A DNA stretch of 64,000 nucleotides from DASRDU01 sp035560235 (GTDB lineage: Bacteria > Acidobacteriota > Blastocatellia > RBC074), in contig DATMAG010000045.1 in NCBI GenBank assembly GCA_035560235.1, forward strand, positions 62,001 through 126,000. The letters run 5' to 3'. Of the stretch, positions 30,662 to 41,084 are shown in pieces (position 1 is the first letter of the stretch; every line of letters begins with the position of its first letter). Made by a program: the position numbers and the translations under genes. A model generated the notes under the pieces. It was given only the letters and a program-made list of their open reading frames with translations. It had not been told where the DNA came from and ran no database searches.

Positions 30662-31816
30662 ATGAAAATTGGAATTCTCGTCGGAATGGAAAACACCTTT
30701 CCTCCGGCACTGATTGAAAAGATCAACAGCATGAATGCAGGCGTGACCGCCGAGTATCTCAAAATCGGCGGCATCAAAGCCGAGGACCAGTCGAGCGAAT
30801 ACCGGCTGATCTTTGACCGCATCTCACACGAGATCCCGTACTATCGCGCCTTTCTGAAGAAGGCTGTGCTCAATGGCACCATCGTCGTCAACAATCCGTT
30901 CTGGTGGTCGGCGGATGACAAGTTCTTCAATTACTCGCTGGCCGTCAAACTCGGCGTGACTGTGCCGAAGACGGTGCTGCTGCCGCAGAAGTCCTACATC
31001 AAGGGCGTCACCGACGCGTCGCTGCGCAACCTGGAGTTTCCGCTCAGGTGGCAGGAGATTGTGGATTACGTCGGGCTGCCCGCGATCCTCAAACCGCACG
31101 ACGGCGGCGGCTGGCGCGATGTCTACAAGGTTGAATCGCTCGAACATCTCTGGGAATGCTACAACCGGACCGGCACGCTGGCGATGACGTTGCAGGAGTT
31201 CATTGATTTCACCGAGTACGTGCGCTGTTACTGCGTGGGCCGCCGCCACGTCCTGGTTATGCCCTATGATCCGAAGAACCGCCGCTACGTGCCGCGCGAT
31301 GAAGCGCCGCTTGCGCCGGAACTCGAAGACCGCATCATCCGCGAAACGATGCTGCTGAACGAAGCGCTCGGCTACGATCTCAACACCGTCGAATTTGCCA
31401 TCAAAGACGGCGTGCCGTATGCGATTGACTTTATGAATCCCGCGCCGGACGCGGACATCTATTCGGTCACCGAGCCGTATTTCAACTGGGTCGTCAACGC
31501 AGTGGCGGAGATGCTGGTTGATTACGCAAAGAATGGCGAGCCGACAATCCGGCATCACCGCTGGAACCGTTTTCTGGACAACGATGCGATCAGCGCCACC
31601 GCAGCCGCTTCCGGTTCAGGCGATGGCAGCGCGACTACGAATTCAGCCGCAACCAGGCAGGAGACTCAGGAAGAGCCGCCCGTCAGGGTTGCCCGCAGCC
31701 GGATGACCGCTGCCGCCAGAAAGACCAGTGCGCGAAAAAAGACCAGCGCTGCCAGGAAAAAAACCACGCGCACTCCGCGCGCGAAAAGACCTGCAGTGAG
31801 CGACAACAACGCTTGA
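30662..31816 (+). CDS. ATP-grasp ligase with histone-like basic tail
   Basis: Residues 1 to about 305 form an ATP-grasp protein of the glutathione-synthase/RimK type: AILKPHDGGGWRDVYKV (ATP-binding lysine and glycine loop) and NTVEFAIKDGVPYAIDFMNP (metal-binding end, written as two adjoining motifs). Such enzymes join a carboxylate to an amine. The next gene is a GCS2 carboxylate-amine ligase, so the pair probably makes a glutathione-like or peptide compound. Residues about 335-384 are a low-complexity tail of KK, RKK, T, S and A repeats resembling histone H1 C-termini, unusual for this family. Confidence 0.8.
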   Translation: MKIGILVGMENTFPPALIEKINSMNAGVTAEYLKIGGIKAEDQSSEYRLIFDRISHEIPYYRAFLKKAVLNGTIVVNNPFWWSADDKFFNYSLAVKLGVTVPKTVLLPQKSYIKGVTDASLRNLEFPLRWQEIVDYVGLPAILKPHDGGGWRDVYKVESLEHLWECYNRTGTLAMTLQEFIDFTEYVRCYCVGRRHVLVMPYDPKNRRYVPRDEAPLAPELEDRIIRETMLLNEALGYDLNTVEFAIKDGVPYAIDFMNPAPDADIYSVTEPYFNWVVNAVAEMLVDYAKNGEPTIRHHRWNRFLDNDAISATAAASGSGDGSATTNSAATRQETQEEPPVRVARSRMTAAARKTSARKKTSAARKKTTRTPRAKRPAVSDNNA

Positions 31817-31848
31817 AACAGACCTGAAAAAAGGAGAAACGGAAGCGC

Positions 31849-31889
31849 GGGAGATCACGAAGAAACCGGTTCTCCCGCTCCCGTTCTTC
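31849..31889 (+). terminator. Imperfect hairpin between the ligase genes
   Basis: AGCGCGGGAGA and TCTCCCGCT pair imperfectly, followed by CCCGTTCTTCTTT. It may partly terminate or process the ATP-grasp mRNA before the GCS2 gene. Confidence 0.4.
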
Positions 31890-31921
31890 TTTACCTGCAC
31901 TCTTTTTAACCCGGAGGATCC

Positions 31922-33034
<1,113 letters not shown>

Positions 33035-33056
33035 GTGTGTGGATGAGCGCCCGGCC

Positions 33057-34250
33057 ATGACAACTTCTGTCATCAGCGTCAGAAATCTGACCCGTAGTTT
33101 TGCCGGTCAGCAGGTGCTGTCCGGGGTCAGCTTCGATCTGGTTGAAGGCGAAGCGCTGGTCATCCTGGGTCCTTCAGGCAGCGGCAAGACCACTCTGCTG
33201 CGGATCATTGCCGGACTTGAACAGCCTGACAGCGGTGCGGTTTACCTCGGCGGACACGCCGCCAACCTGCTGCCGCCTCAGCAACGCGGCCTCGGCGTGG
33301 TCTTTCAGGATTATGCGCTGTTCCGTCATCAGACGGTCGAGCAGAATATTGCTTTCGGGTTGAAAATGCGCCGCGCTGACAGAGCGCAGGTCAGCGCCAC
33401 AGTCGAAGCCATGCTGACCATCACGCGCCTGCGTGAACATCGGCATAAATATCCCTCTCAGCTTTCCGGCGGTCAGCGGCAGCGCGTGGCGATTGCGCGG
33501 GCGCTCGCTTACAATCCTGCCGCCGTGCTCTTCGATGAACCCTTCAGCGCACTTGATGATGTGACCCGCCTTGAACTGCGCCGCGACATCCGCGCGCTCC
33601 TGCAGGCCAGCCGGACGCCCGCAATTTTCATTACGCACAATCAGGAAGAAGCGCTCGAAATCGCCGATCGCATTGCAGTCCTTAATCAGGGGCGTCTTGA
33701 GCAGATCGGGACGCCTTATGAAATTTACGACAGCCCGCAGACTGAATTTGTGGCAACCTTTCTCGGCGCGGCCAATGTGCTGCTCGGACGCTGGCGTGAG
33801 GGCCGCGTCTGGCTCGGCAGATTGCGGTTGAATGCTCCGCCTGACGTGCCGCGTCTGGCCGAAGGGCAGCCGGTCAAGGTGGTCTTCAGGCCAGAAGATG
33901 CGGTGCTGAATTTTCAGCCGCAACTGCTCGATACGCCTTATTACCTGGGCCGGGCAGTCATTGAAGAAGTCTCTTACGCCGGGCACAGTGAAAGACTGAC
34001 GCTGCGCCTGGCGCTGTGGGTGCCGGTGTCGGATGAAGCCGACGCCACGCTGCACCGGCCACGTAATCTGATGCTCGTTGACAGTGAACTGGCTGAAGGG
34101 CTTCCCATTACCGTGACGCGTTCCAAGTGGGATGTGGATGAAATGGGGTTGTCAACCGGCGATTCGGTCGTTGTCGGTTTGAAAACTTATCGCCTGCTGC
34201 CGCATTACCCGCTGCAGTCAGAGTCCAGCGTCAACCTGTTCGGGCCGTAG
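33057..34250 (+). CDS. ABC transporter ATP-binding protein (CysA/FbpC/PotA type)
   Basis: The 397 residues have Walker A GPSGSGKTT, Q-loop FQDYALF, signature LSGGQRQRVAIARAL, Walker B AVLFDEPFSALD and H-loop FITHNQEEAL. A C-terminal TOBE region (about 235-360) carries VFRPEDAVL. This is the importer-type ATPase for sulfate, iron or polyamine. No permease or binding protein is adjacent, so it is an orphan or shared subunit. The ATG at 33057 is preferred to an upstream GTG, since homology starts at ISVRNLTRSF. Confidence 0.87.
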   Translation: MTTSVISVRNLTRSFAGQQVLSGVSFDLVEGEALVILGPSGSGKTTLLRIIAGLEQPDSGAVYLGGHAANLLPPQQRGLGVVFQDYALFRHQTVEQNIAFGLKMRRADRAQVSATVEAMLTITRLREHRHKYPSQLSGGQRQRVAIARALAYNPAAVLFDEPFSALDDVTRLELRRDIRALLQASRTPAIFITHNQEEALEIADRIAVLNQGRLEQIGTPYEIYDSPQTEFVATFLGAANVLLGRWREGRVWLGRLRLNAPPDVPRLAEGQPVKVVFRPEDAVLNFQPQLLDTPYYLGRAVIEEVSYAGHSERLTLRLALWVPVSDEADATLHRPRNLMLVDSELAEGLPITVTRSKWDVDEMGLSTGDSVVVGLKTYRLLPHYPLQSESSVNLFGP

Positions 34251-34275
34251 CGGGGGCAGGATCGTCAGAAAAACA

Positions 34276-34304
34276 TTGACGAACTCACAGCCTTGAATTA
34301 TAAC
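34276..34304 (+). promoter_or_regulatory. Sigma-70 promoter of the Rrf2 gene
   Basis: TTGACG (34276-34281), a 17-base spacer and TATAAC (34299-34304). Directly downstream, AATAGTTGGAATT resembles half-sites of CymR-type Rrf2 regulators, so the gene may be autoregulated. The promoter lies 25 bases before the ATG. Confidence 0.6.
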
Positions 34305-34328
34305 TCCCACCATAATAGTTGGAATTAA

Positions 34329-34778
34329 ATGAACATTTCAACCAGAAGTGAATATGGACTGCGGGCGCTGATCTATCTGGCGACGCACAGTGAGCGTGAG
34401 GCTGTCCCGGCCCGCGAAATCGCGGAACAGTGGCGCGTCCCGGTCAAGTACCTGGAGCAGATTCTGAAGACGCTCAAGGAGGCCGGACTGATTTACGGTC
34501 AGGTTGGTATCGGTGGTGGATACCGGCTGACCCGGCCTGCCACGCTGATTACTGCCGGGGAGGTGATCAGAGTCCTTGACGGCAGAATTGCGCCGATGGG
34601 TTGCGTCAGTTCACACGATTACGAACCCTGCGAGTTTGAGCCATCCTGCGGCCTGAAGATGCTCTGGGCCAGAGCGCGTGCGGCGCTGATCGGTGTGCTG
34701 GATCAGACGACCATCGCGGATTTGTGCGTTTTGCCAGACCGGCAGAAAGTCATCAATCTGAAAACATCAGCAAAGTAA
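34329..34778 (+). CDS. Rrf2-family transcriptional regulator
   Basis: The 149 residues begin with the Rrf2 winged helix (MNISTRSEYGLRALIYLA, then VPVKYLEQILKTLKEAGL and GGGYRLTRP). In the usual Fe-S ligand region three cysteines occur in CVSSHDYEPCEFEPSC (about 97-112). This suggests an iron-sulfur or thiol sensor, as in IscR/NsrR, though spacing differs from theirs. CymR-type cysteine regulators lack the cluster. The target genes are not evident. Confidence 0.88.
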   Translation: MNISTRSEYGLRALIYLATHSEREAVPAREIAEQWRVPVKYLEQILKTLKEAGLIYGQVGIGGGYRLTRPATLITAGEVIRVLDGRIAPMGCVSSHDYEPCEFEPSCGLKMLWARARAALIGVLDQTTIADLCVLPDRQKVINLKTSAK

Positions 34779-34843
34779 GCCGGGAGGCAGCCATCTGCCT
34801 CCCAACCCCTGATCCCGGCGGAACGCTGGTTTATTCATCCCCG

Positions 34844-34870
34844 TAATACCTACCTGTCTGGTAGGTATTA
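34844..34870. promoter_or_regulatory. Palindromic operator upstream of doxX
   Basis: TAATACCTACC (34844-34854), TGTCT, then GGTAGGTATTA (34860-34870): a perfect 11-bp dyad with a 5-base centre. This form is typical of TetR-family operators. No TetR gene is present in the window; the DoxX gene starts 72 bases downstream. Confidence 0.65.
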
Positions 34871-34942
34871 TCCGGAGTGCGGAGATCAGTTTCAGGCACT
34901 TCGCGAGGATTCAGAAACGCAGCAGTTGAAGAAAGGCGCCCT

Positions 34943-35419
34943 ATGTCGGATGAAAACAGATTACGCCAGTTTGAGATTGCCCTGCTGCTGGTGAAATTCA
35001 CTATGCAACTGTCCGGAATTCTCCTCTTCTGGTCGGGGATCCGCTGTTTGTCCGGCGCCCCTGGACTGGCCGGATTCTTTCGGGAGTTCGGTTATTCAGC
35101 AGGCGCGATCCGCCTGGTCGGAGCAGTCCAGATCATCTGTGGAGTCGGGCTGCTGCTGCCCAAAGCCCGGCATCTGACAGCGCTCGCGACAGGCACCGTC
35201 CTGCTGCTGGCCGGAAGCGCGGAGATTCATCAGCAGCAGACAGCCCTGCCAGCCGGGACGGGCTGGAAACTGGTTATCCCGGGACTCTGCCTGCTGGTTC
35301 CGACTCTGGTCAGACACTACGTCACCAGAAGGCTGAACACCGGCACACTCCTGCTGCCGCCGACAGCGGGAGGACGCAGGAGTGGAGCTTCCTCATCAGC
35401 TGTCAGACGCTGCGTCTGA
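34943..35419 (+). CDS. DoxX-like integral membrane protein
   Basis: The 158 residues contain four hydrophobic helices (about 12-32, 52-72, 76-96, 107-124) with RLVGAVQIICGVGLLLP in the second, as in DoxX/DoxD-like proteins. Members take part in thiosulfate/quinone or oxidative-stress systems, and many have unknown roles. The C-terminal 25 residues are Arg/Ser rich. The ATG at 34943 is used; a longer frame would run into the operator region. Probably repressed through the upstream palindrome. Confidence 0.72.
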   Translation: MSDENRLRQFEIALLLVKFTMQLSGILLFWSGIRCLSGAPGLAGFFREFGYSAGAIRLVGAVQIICGVGLLLPKARHLTALATGTVLLLAGSAEIHQQQTALPAGTGWKLVIPGLCLLVPTLVRHYVTRRLNTGTLLLPPTAGGRRSGASSSAVRRCV

Positions 35420-35423
35420 CAGC
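35399..35423 (+). terminator. Hairpin overlapping the doxX stop
   Basis: GCTGTCAGACG (35399-35409), CTG, CGTCTGACAGC (35413-35423): a perfect 11-bp stem with a 3-nt loop, spanning the stop codon. No U tract follows; it lies just before the TonB receptor gene. Confidence 0.6.
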
Positions 35424-35452
35424 ACATCAGTCACAGATTTCAGGAGGTTAGT

Positions 35453-38400
35453 ATGAACAGAAGAACTGCCGGCCTGGCCGGTCTGGTCGAAGTGTTGCTC
35501 ATTTTGATTCTGCCGACTGCTGTCCCCGCTCAGACTGCAACGGCTTCGCTCAAAGGCACTGTCAGCGACAGCACCAGTCAGCTGATTCCTGGCGCGACGG
35601 TCACGCTGACAAGTCTTGCTACCGGCTTCAGAAAAGTCTTTACGACTGATGAAGGCGGGCAGTACGTCTTCACGCTGCTCGAACCGGGCAGCTACACGCT
35701 GGAAGTGCAGGCCGCCGGTTTCAAAACTCATCGCCAGCCCGGCCTCAGGCTCGAAGTCGGCCAGACGGCTGAATTGAGCATTGCGCTGGCGGCCGGCGAT
35801 ATTCAGGAACTGGTGAACGTTTCGGCAGTTGAGCAGGTGCAACTGGATTCTGCCAGCAGCTCGCTGGGCGGAATTGTCAGCCGCGAACGAGTGGAAGCAC
35901 TGCCACTGAACGGGCGAAACGTTTTTCAGCTTGCACAGCTTGAAATCGGGGTGACAAGCGCACCCGGCTCACGCGGCGCAAATCCTGATCTGACGGCTTC
36001 GGGCGAAATCTCAATCAATGGCGGACGCACGCTTAATACTGAAGCTCTGGTGGATGGCATTCCGCTGGCCAACAAGGGCGACAATCGCATTTCGCTGCGG
36101 CCATCGCCCGATGCGGTGCAGGAATTTCAGATCGTGACCAACTCGCTCCCGGCTGAGTATGGGCGCACGGGAGGCGGCGCGCTCAATTTCTCGACTCGCT
36201 CCGGCGGCAGCGAGCTGCGCGGGACGCTCTTTGAATACCTGCGCAACGATGCGCTCGATGCGCGCAGCTTTTTCGTCAACGCGAGGCCGGACGGCGTGAA
36301 GGAGAAACTGCGCTTCAATCAGTTTGGCGGCAATCTGGGCGGGCCGGTCTGGCTGCCTGCTTTTGGCAGGGACAGTAAATGGTTCAGTCGGCGCAGCAAT
36401 CTTTTTTTCTTCTTCAACTACGAGGCGCTGCGGATTTCGCAGACCAGGCAGCAGCTATCCACTGTGCCGACGGCGAAGATGCGCAACGGCGATTTCTCCG
36501 AACTGCTGGGCGCAGTAATTCCCGGTGTGACAGTCGTGGATACGAAAGGCAACCTGATTCCGGCGCGCATCGGACAGATTTACGTGCCGGGCGCAGTCGT
36601 CGCGGCGGGCCAGCCCGGAGCGGGTTCGCGCGTGGCGTTTGCCGACAACATCATTCCCGCCGCGTTCATCAATCCGGCAGGGAAAGCCGCAGTGAATTAC
36701 TACCCGTTGCCGAACACCGCCGGATTGAAGAACTCAGGCGGCCTCGGATTCAGCAACAATTACGTGACGAACACGCTCTCGACGACCGACAACTATCAGC
36801 TCACGGCGCGGATTGATTACAACTTCTCTCAGACGCAGCAGCTTTTCGGGCGAGTGATTAAAGATCACAACGTTCTTTTTAACTCCGGCCCGTTCCCGAC
36901 CAGTATTGCTTCGCCTGTGCAGAATCCGAAGCAGTCGTCAGTTCCGGGGACCTGGGCACTCAATTATGTCAACACGCTTTCAGCGAAACTGGTACTGCAT
37001 CTGAATGCCGGGTTCACGCGCTTCAATAACGACGCGACGCACTTTTCGCGCGGGTTTGATGTGACCTCGCTGGGTCTGCCTTCTTATATTGCTGGGGCCT
37101 CGGATGACACAGGGATTTTTCCGACGCTTAATCCCGGCGGATATACAGCGCTGGGGCCGCCGCGCAATTTCGGGTTCTATCACAACAATCAGGACGTCTT
37201 CAGTCTCAATCAGGATGTGAGCCTGCTGCACGACGGGCATTCAATCAGGCTTGGCGCAAACGAACGGGTTTATCGGATGTACAACTACCGGCCCGATGAT
37301 CCGGCGGGCAATTTCACCTTCTCGCGCGGCTTCACGCAGCGCGTCCCGGTTGAAGCGACGCCGCAGACGGGCGATGCCATTGCTGCCCTGCTGCTCGGCA
37401 ATCCGGCTGCGGGCCGTCTGGGCATTGCGCCACAGCCTGCGATTCAGAGCAAATACTACGCGGTCTTCGCGCAGGACGACTGGCAGGTAAACAATCGCCT
37501 GACACTCAATCTCGGCCTGCGGTGGGAACTTGAAACGCCGAATACGGAACGCTTCAACCGGCTCTCGAATTTCGATCTGAAGGCGCAGTTTCCTGTCAGT
37601 CAGATCACCGTTGCCTTCCCCGAAGCGACGGGCCTGGGAACGCAGACCATCGCTTTGCGCGGTGTCGTCACGCCGGTCGGGCGCGGCGGCGCCAGCAACC
37701 GCGAAAATTATGATCGCCACTACAACAACTTCGGGCCGCGCATCGGGCTGGCGTTCAGACTCAATGAGCAGACAGTGATTCGCGCGGGCAGCGCGATCAT
37801 CTATGCGCCGCTCGGCGGCGGCGGCTTCAACAACATCACGGCAGCGATGATGGATCTGGCCGAAACGCCACTGATTGCCTCACTCAACAACGGCATCAGC
37901 CCGACGCCGGGAACGAATCTGAGCAATCCGTTTCCGTCCGGCATTGTGCAGCCGGTCAATGCTTATCCCGGCCCGCTGACAGGCTTCGGGCAGCAGTCCA
38001 TTCCGGTGCGGTTGCGCAACATCCGGCAGCCGCTGATCGGGCAGTGGAACCTGAATGTGCAGCGCAAACTGTGGGGCGGCATCGTCGTTGAAGCAGCATA
38101 TGCAGGCAGCGCTGGTATCGGACTGCTCAGCGGCGCGACCGACATCAATCAGCTTTCGCCCGCGGCGCTGGTCATCGCAGGCAAAGTCGTCAACGGAGTG
38201 CCGCTCGGTAATCTGACCGTGCCGAATCCGTTTCTGAATCTGCCCGCCGATCAGCGTCCGGCGGCGACTTCGATCCTGGGCCGTTCGACGGTGACGGTGG
38301 CGCAACTGCTGCGTCCCTTTCCGCAGTTCGGCAACGTTGTTTCCTACAGTCAGAACGAATCGCATTCGAGCTATCACTCGCTTCAACTCACCGTTTCGCG

Positions 38401-39106
38401 GCGCGCGAATGCCGGGCTGACCTTCAGCGCGGCTTACGCCTTCTCAAAATCCATTGACGACCTGACTTCGATGTCGCTCAACAACCAGACGATCCAGATT
38501 CAGTACTACCAGGATTACCACAACCGCCGCGCTGACAAATCACTCTCGAACTTCGATGTCAGACACCGCTTCATTGGTGACGTGACCTGGGTGCTGCCAT
38601 TCGGGCGTGAGCGGCGCTTTGTACGGGAAGGCCTGCTTGCCCGAATTATCGGCGGGTTTTCAGTCAACGCGATTGCCCAGGCGCAGAGCGGCTTTCCGCT
38701 GTCGATCAGCGCGACGAATGCGTCACTACAGGGACTGGCCTTCAACGCCCTGAGGCCTGACATTGTGGGCGAGGTGGAGTCATCAGCCAGAACCAAAGCT
38801 GACCGGCTCCGGCAGTACTTCAATCCGCTGGCCTTCGCGCAGCCTGCGCCTTATAAATTCGGCAATGCGCCGCGCACACTCCCGAACCTGCGCGCGCCGG
38901 GGTATTTTTCCACCAGCCTCTCACTTCAGCGCGAATTCGGGCTGACTGAAAAGACAAGGCTGCAAATTCGCGCTGAAGCCTTCAATGTTTTCAACCGGGC
39001 CAACTTCGTGGCTCCGGGAACCGGACTCGGAGCGGCGAACTTCGGCGTGATTACCGGCACTGAAGATCCGCGGCAGATTCAGTTCGCCGTGAGGCTGCAT
39101 TATTGA
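35453..39106 (+). CDS. TonB-dependent receptor, Oar-like with carboxypeptidase-regulatory-like domain
   Basis: The 1217 residues start with a signal peptide (cleavage near VPAQT). A CarboxypepD_reg-like beta sandwich follows (about 30-120, ASLKGTVSDSTSQLIPGATV), then a plug domain (about 130-240, LPLNGRNVFQLAQL) and a long outer-membrane beta barrel ending in IQFAVRLHY with a terminal aromatic residue. This is the Oar-like receptor expanded in Acidobacteriota. It imports large substrates or anchors surface material; the ligand cannot be deduced. The ribosome binding site is AGGAGGTTAGT. No TonB or ExbBD genes are nearby. Confidence 0.9.
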   Translation: MNRRTAGLAGLVEVLLILILPTAVPAQTATASLKGTVSDSTSQLIPGATVTLTSLATGFRKVFTTDEGGQYVFTLLEPGSYTLEVQAAGFKTHRQPGLRLEVGQTAELSIALAAGDIQELVNVSAVEQVQLDSASSSLGGIVSRERVEALPLNGRNVFQLAQLEIGVTSAPGSRGANPDLTASGEISINGGRTLNTEALVDGIPLANKGDNRISLRPSPDAVQEFQIVTNSLPAEYGRTGGGALNFSTRSGGSELRGTLFEYLRNDALDARSFFVNARPDGVKEKLRFNQFGGNLGGPVWLPAFGRDSKWFSRRSNLFFFFNYEALRISQTRQQLSTVPTAKMRNGDFSELLGAVIPGVTVVDTKGNLIPARIGQIYVPGAVVAAGQPGAGSRVAFADNIIPAAFINPAGKAAVNYYPLPNTAGLKNSGGLGFSNNYVTNTLSTTDNYQLTARIDYNFSQTQQLFGRVIKDHNVLFNSGPFPTSIASPVQNPKQSSVPGTWALNYVNTLSAKLVLHLNAGFTRFNNDATHFSRGFDVTSLGLPSYIAGASDDTGIFPTLNPGGYTALGPPRNFGFYHNNQDVFSLNQDVSLLHDGHSIRLGANERVYRMYNYRPDDPAGNFTFSRGFTQRVPVEATPQTGDAIAALLLGNPAAGRLGIAPQPAIQSKYYAVFAQDDWQVNNRLTLNLGLRWELETPNTERFNRLSNFDLKAQFPVSQITVAFPEATGLGTQTIALRGVVTPVGRGGASNRENYDRHYNNFGPRIGLAFRLNEQTVIRAGSAIIYAPLGGGGFNNITAAMMDLAETPLIASLNNGISPTPGTNLSNPFPSGIVQPVNAYPGPLTGFGQQSIPVRLRNIRQPLIGQWNLNVQRKLWGGIVVEAAYAGSAGIGLLSGATDINQLSPAALVIAGKVVNGVPLGNLTVPNPFLNLPADQRPAATSILGRSTVTVAQLLRPFPQFGNVVSYSQNESHSSYHSLQLTVSRRANAGLTFSAAYAFSKSIDDLTSMSLNNQTIQIQYYQDYHNRRADKSLSNFDVRHRFIGDVTWVLPFGRERRFVREGLLARIIGGFSVNAIAQAQSGFPLSISATNASLQGLAFNALRPDIVGEVESSARTKADRLRQYFNPLAFAQPAPYKFGNAPRTLPNLRAPGYFSTSLSLQREFGLTEKTRLQIRAEAFNVFNRANFVAPGTGLGAANFGVITGTEDPRQIQFAVRLHY

Positions 39107-39269
39107 GGAATCTGACCTGACGCTCCGTCTTGTCCATGAAACCATGGAATAACGCCGGGGGCGAAACCGGCCTCCTGTTGACGATTGAAGGCAAACCAGC
39201 CAATATCGTGCGCGTTGGTTCCCGGTAAAAGTGAATGTGCAACCAGCCGCCCCGTTACAGCAGCGCATA

Positions 39270-39355
39270 AGGTGCGACAAGCTGCCAGCTTGTTGCTGTT
39301 ATTCTGACAGATCGTTTCCGCCAATCAGCGACAAGCTCACCAGCCTGTCGCACCT
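39270..39355. repeat. Intergenic inverted repeat, family E
   Basis: AGGTGCGACAAGCTG (39270-39284) and CAGCCTGTCGCACCT (39341-39355) pair in 14 of 15 positions. An inner CAAGCTG-C-CAGCTTG hairpin lies in the left half. It occupies the space between the TonB receptor and the FecR-like gene. Confidence 0.75.
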
Positions 39356-39374
39356 CTGCTGAGGAAATCCAGTG

Positions 39375-41072
39375 ATGAAAACAACCCGCTTCTTCACTCA
39401 CAGCCTGTCACTGATTCTCGCCCTGTCGGGCGGCCTGCTGCCGGTGCGCGCTGACGACGAGGCGGGCAATTCATCCGGTCTGTATGTCAGCGCGAGCGCG
39501 GCACCTATCGGCACGTTTGAATCAACTGACAGGGTCATCATCAACGGACGCGTGACAGAGCGGCGCGGCGAGTTGTGGGATGGAGAACTGCTGCACGCGC
39601 CTGCGGGAACCACAGCGAAAGCGAATCTGAGCGGCATCGGGCAGCTTATTCTCAGCGATGGTGCGATGGTCAGATTGTCATCAGTGCTGAAGGCAGAGCC
39701 TCACGAACGGCGGCGACTGCTCTTCGCCTCGGTGCTGAGCGGCGGGATTTCGGTCAGGCTCGAATCTGACGCGAGCGCCTTTCTGCTGGCTGGTGGCGCG
39801 GCATTCACCGCTTCAGCCGGAGCGGCTTTCAGCCTGACGATGAGCGGCGGACGGCCTGTCATTACGAGTGAAAACGGCGCTGAGGTTCGCGGCCTGGGAC
39901 GCTGGAGCGTCAGAATGCCCGGTGGCGCTGCGGGAAGAAGGTTCATCGCCTGGCCCGCCATCACGCTGCCGGCTGAAGCGGCGGAACGCGCAATCAAAGT
40001 CACTGCGCCGAAAGCCGATTCACCGGATGACAGGCGCGCAGCGTTTCTGCGTTCACTCGGCCTCGCTGCGCCGGGCGCGGTGGCGCGTCTTTACAGCAGC
40101 CCGCTGGCCGGAATGATCGGCACGGTCGAAGCAGCAGCGGCAGTGAGAATCAACGGACGGCTCGCTCGCGGGCGCGAGATGCTCTGGGATGGCGAAACGA
40201 TTCAGACGCCCGACGCAATGCCCGCGCGCGTGACGCTTGACGGCATCGGTTCGCTGACCATTGCGGCTTCGTCAGTTGTCAGGCTCAGCGCGGCGCTGAT
40301 GCGAACAAACGATGCCGTGCCGCGCCGCGTGCTTGTGGCAACGGTCATCAGCGGCGACGGCGTTGTCAGAGTGCAGCCTGAGGCGGTCGCGTTTGTGCAG
40401 GCTTTCGGCAATGCCTTTGCGGCAGACGGCGGAGCGCATTTCAGACTCGGCGCGCGCGATGGCCGCGCAGTAGTGGATGTGACGAGCGGCACGGTGCAGT
40501 CCATCGGTCGTTACGTAATCGAACTGACCGCGCCTGTGTCCGACGTGCTGCGGGATCTGGCGCTCGTCAGAGAGCAGCGAGCCTCGCGCCAGTATCGGGT
40601 CATTCCGGTCGGTTTCGGCTCGCAGACTGTCGTCGCCGTGCGCGGCTCGCGTGAACTGAGATTCAGGATCACTGATGCGAATGGCAAAGCAGCAGCCGGT
40701 GTGCCGGTCAGTTTCGCCCTGCGCCCGCTCGACCGAAACAGTAACCAGGCGACAGGCAGCTTCGGCACAGTCCTGCTGAGCACCTCTGTTTATTCAGCCC
40801 TGACAAGTTCTGACGGACTCGTCACAGTTCCCTTCACTGCCGGAACAACCGCCGGATCAGTCATCATCACCGCTGCCGTCAGCAATCAGCCGCAGCAGCG
40901 CGCCGCGCTCATCACTACTGCCAGTGACCAGAACCGGTTCTGGAACGCAAAGACCGCCGTGCCTGTATTTCTGACTGCTGCCGCCATAATTGCCGCAGGC
41001 GCGACCGTCGCTGCCACTCAGGAAGACAGGTTTCCAATCAGAGGCAGCGGGCCGACCCTGATTGTGCCGTAG
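39375..41072 (+). CDS. Exported protein with two FecR-like segments and an Ig-like domain
   Basis: The 565 residues have a signal peptide (cleavage near PVRAD). Two similar FecR-like repeats follow (about 45-170 and 250-385, each with VIINGR or VRINGR, LWDGE, then LTI..S.VRLS). A Big/Ig-like strand set (about 415-510, FRITDANGKAAAGVPVSFAL) and a C-terminal hydrophobic helix (about 525-548) complete it. It may bind cell-surface glycan or DNA-free ligand, like the FecR domain proteins linked with secretion. GTG at 39372 is an alternative start. No family name beyond the domain resemblance. Confidence 0.6.
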   Translation: MKTTRFFTHSLSLILALSGGLLPVRADDEAGNSSGLYVSASAAPIGTFESTDRVIINGRVTERRGELWDGELLHAPAGTTAKANLSGIGQLILSDGAMVRLSSVLKAEPHERRRLLFASVLSGGISVRLESDASAFLLAGGAAFTASAGAAFSLTMSGGRPVITSENGAEVRGLGRWSVRMPGGAAGRRFIAWPAITLPAEAAERAIKVTAPKADSPDDRRAAFLRSLGLAAPGAVARLYSSPLAGMIGTVEAAAAVRINGRLARGREMLWDGETIQTPDAMPARVTLDGIGSLTIAASSVVRLSAALMRTNDAVPRRVLVATVISGDGVVRVQPEAVAFVQAFGNAFAADGGAHFRLGARDGRAVVDVTSGTVQSIGRYVIELTAPVSDVLRDLALVREQRASRQYRVIPVGFGSQTVVAVRGSRELRFRITDANGKAAAGVPVSFALRPLDRNSNQATGSFGTVLLSTSVYSALTSSDGLVTVPFTAGTTAGSVIITAAVSNQPQQRAALITTASDQNRFWNAKTAVPVFLTAAAIIAAGATVAATQEDRFPIRGSGPTLIVP

Positions 41073-41084
41073 TCCCGGGGAAGG

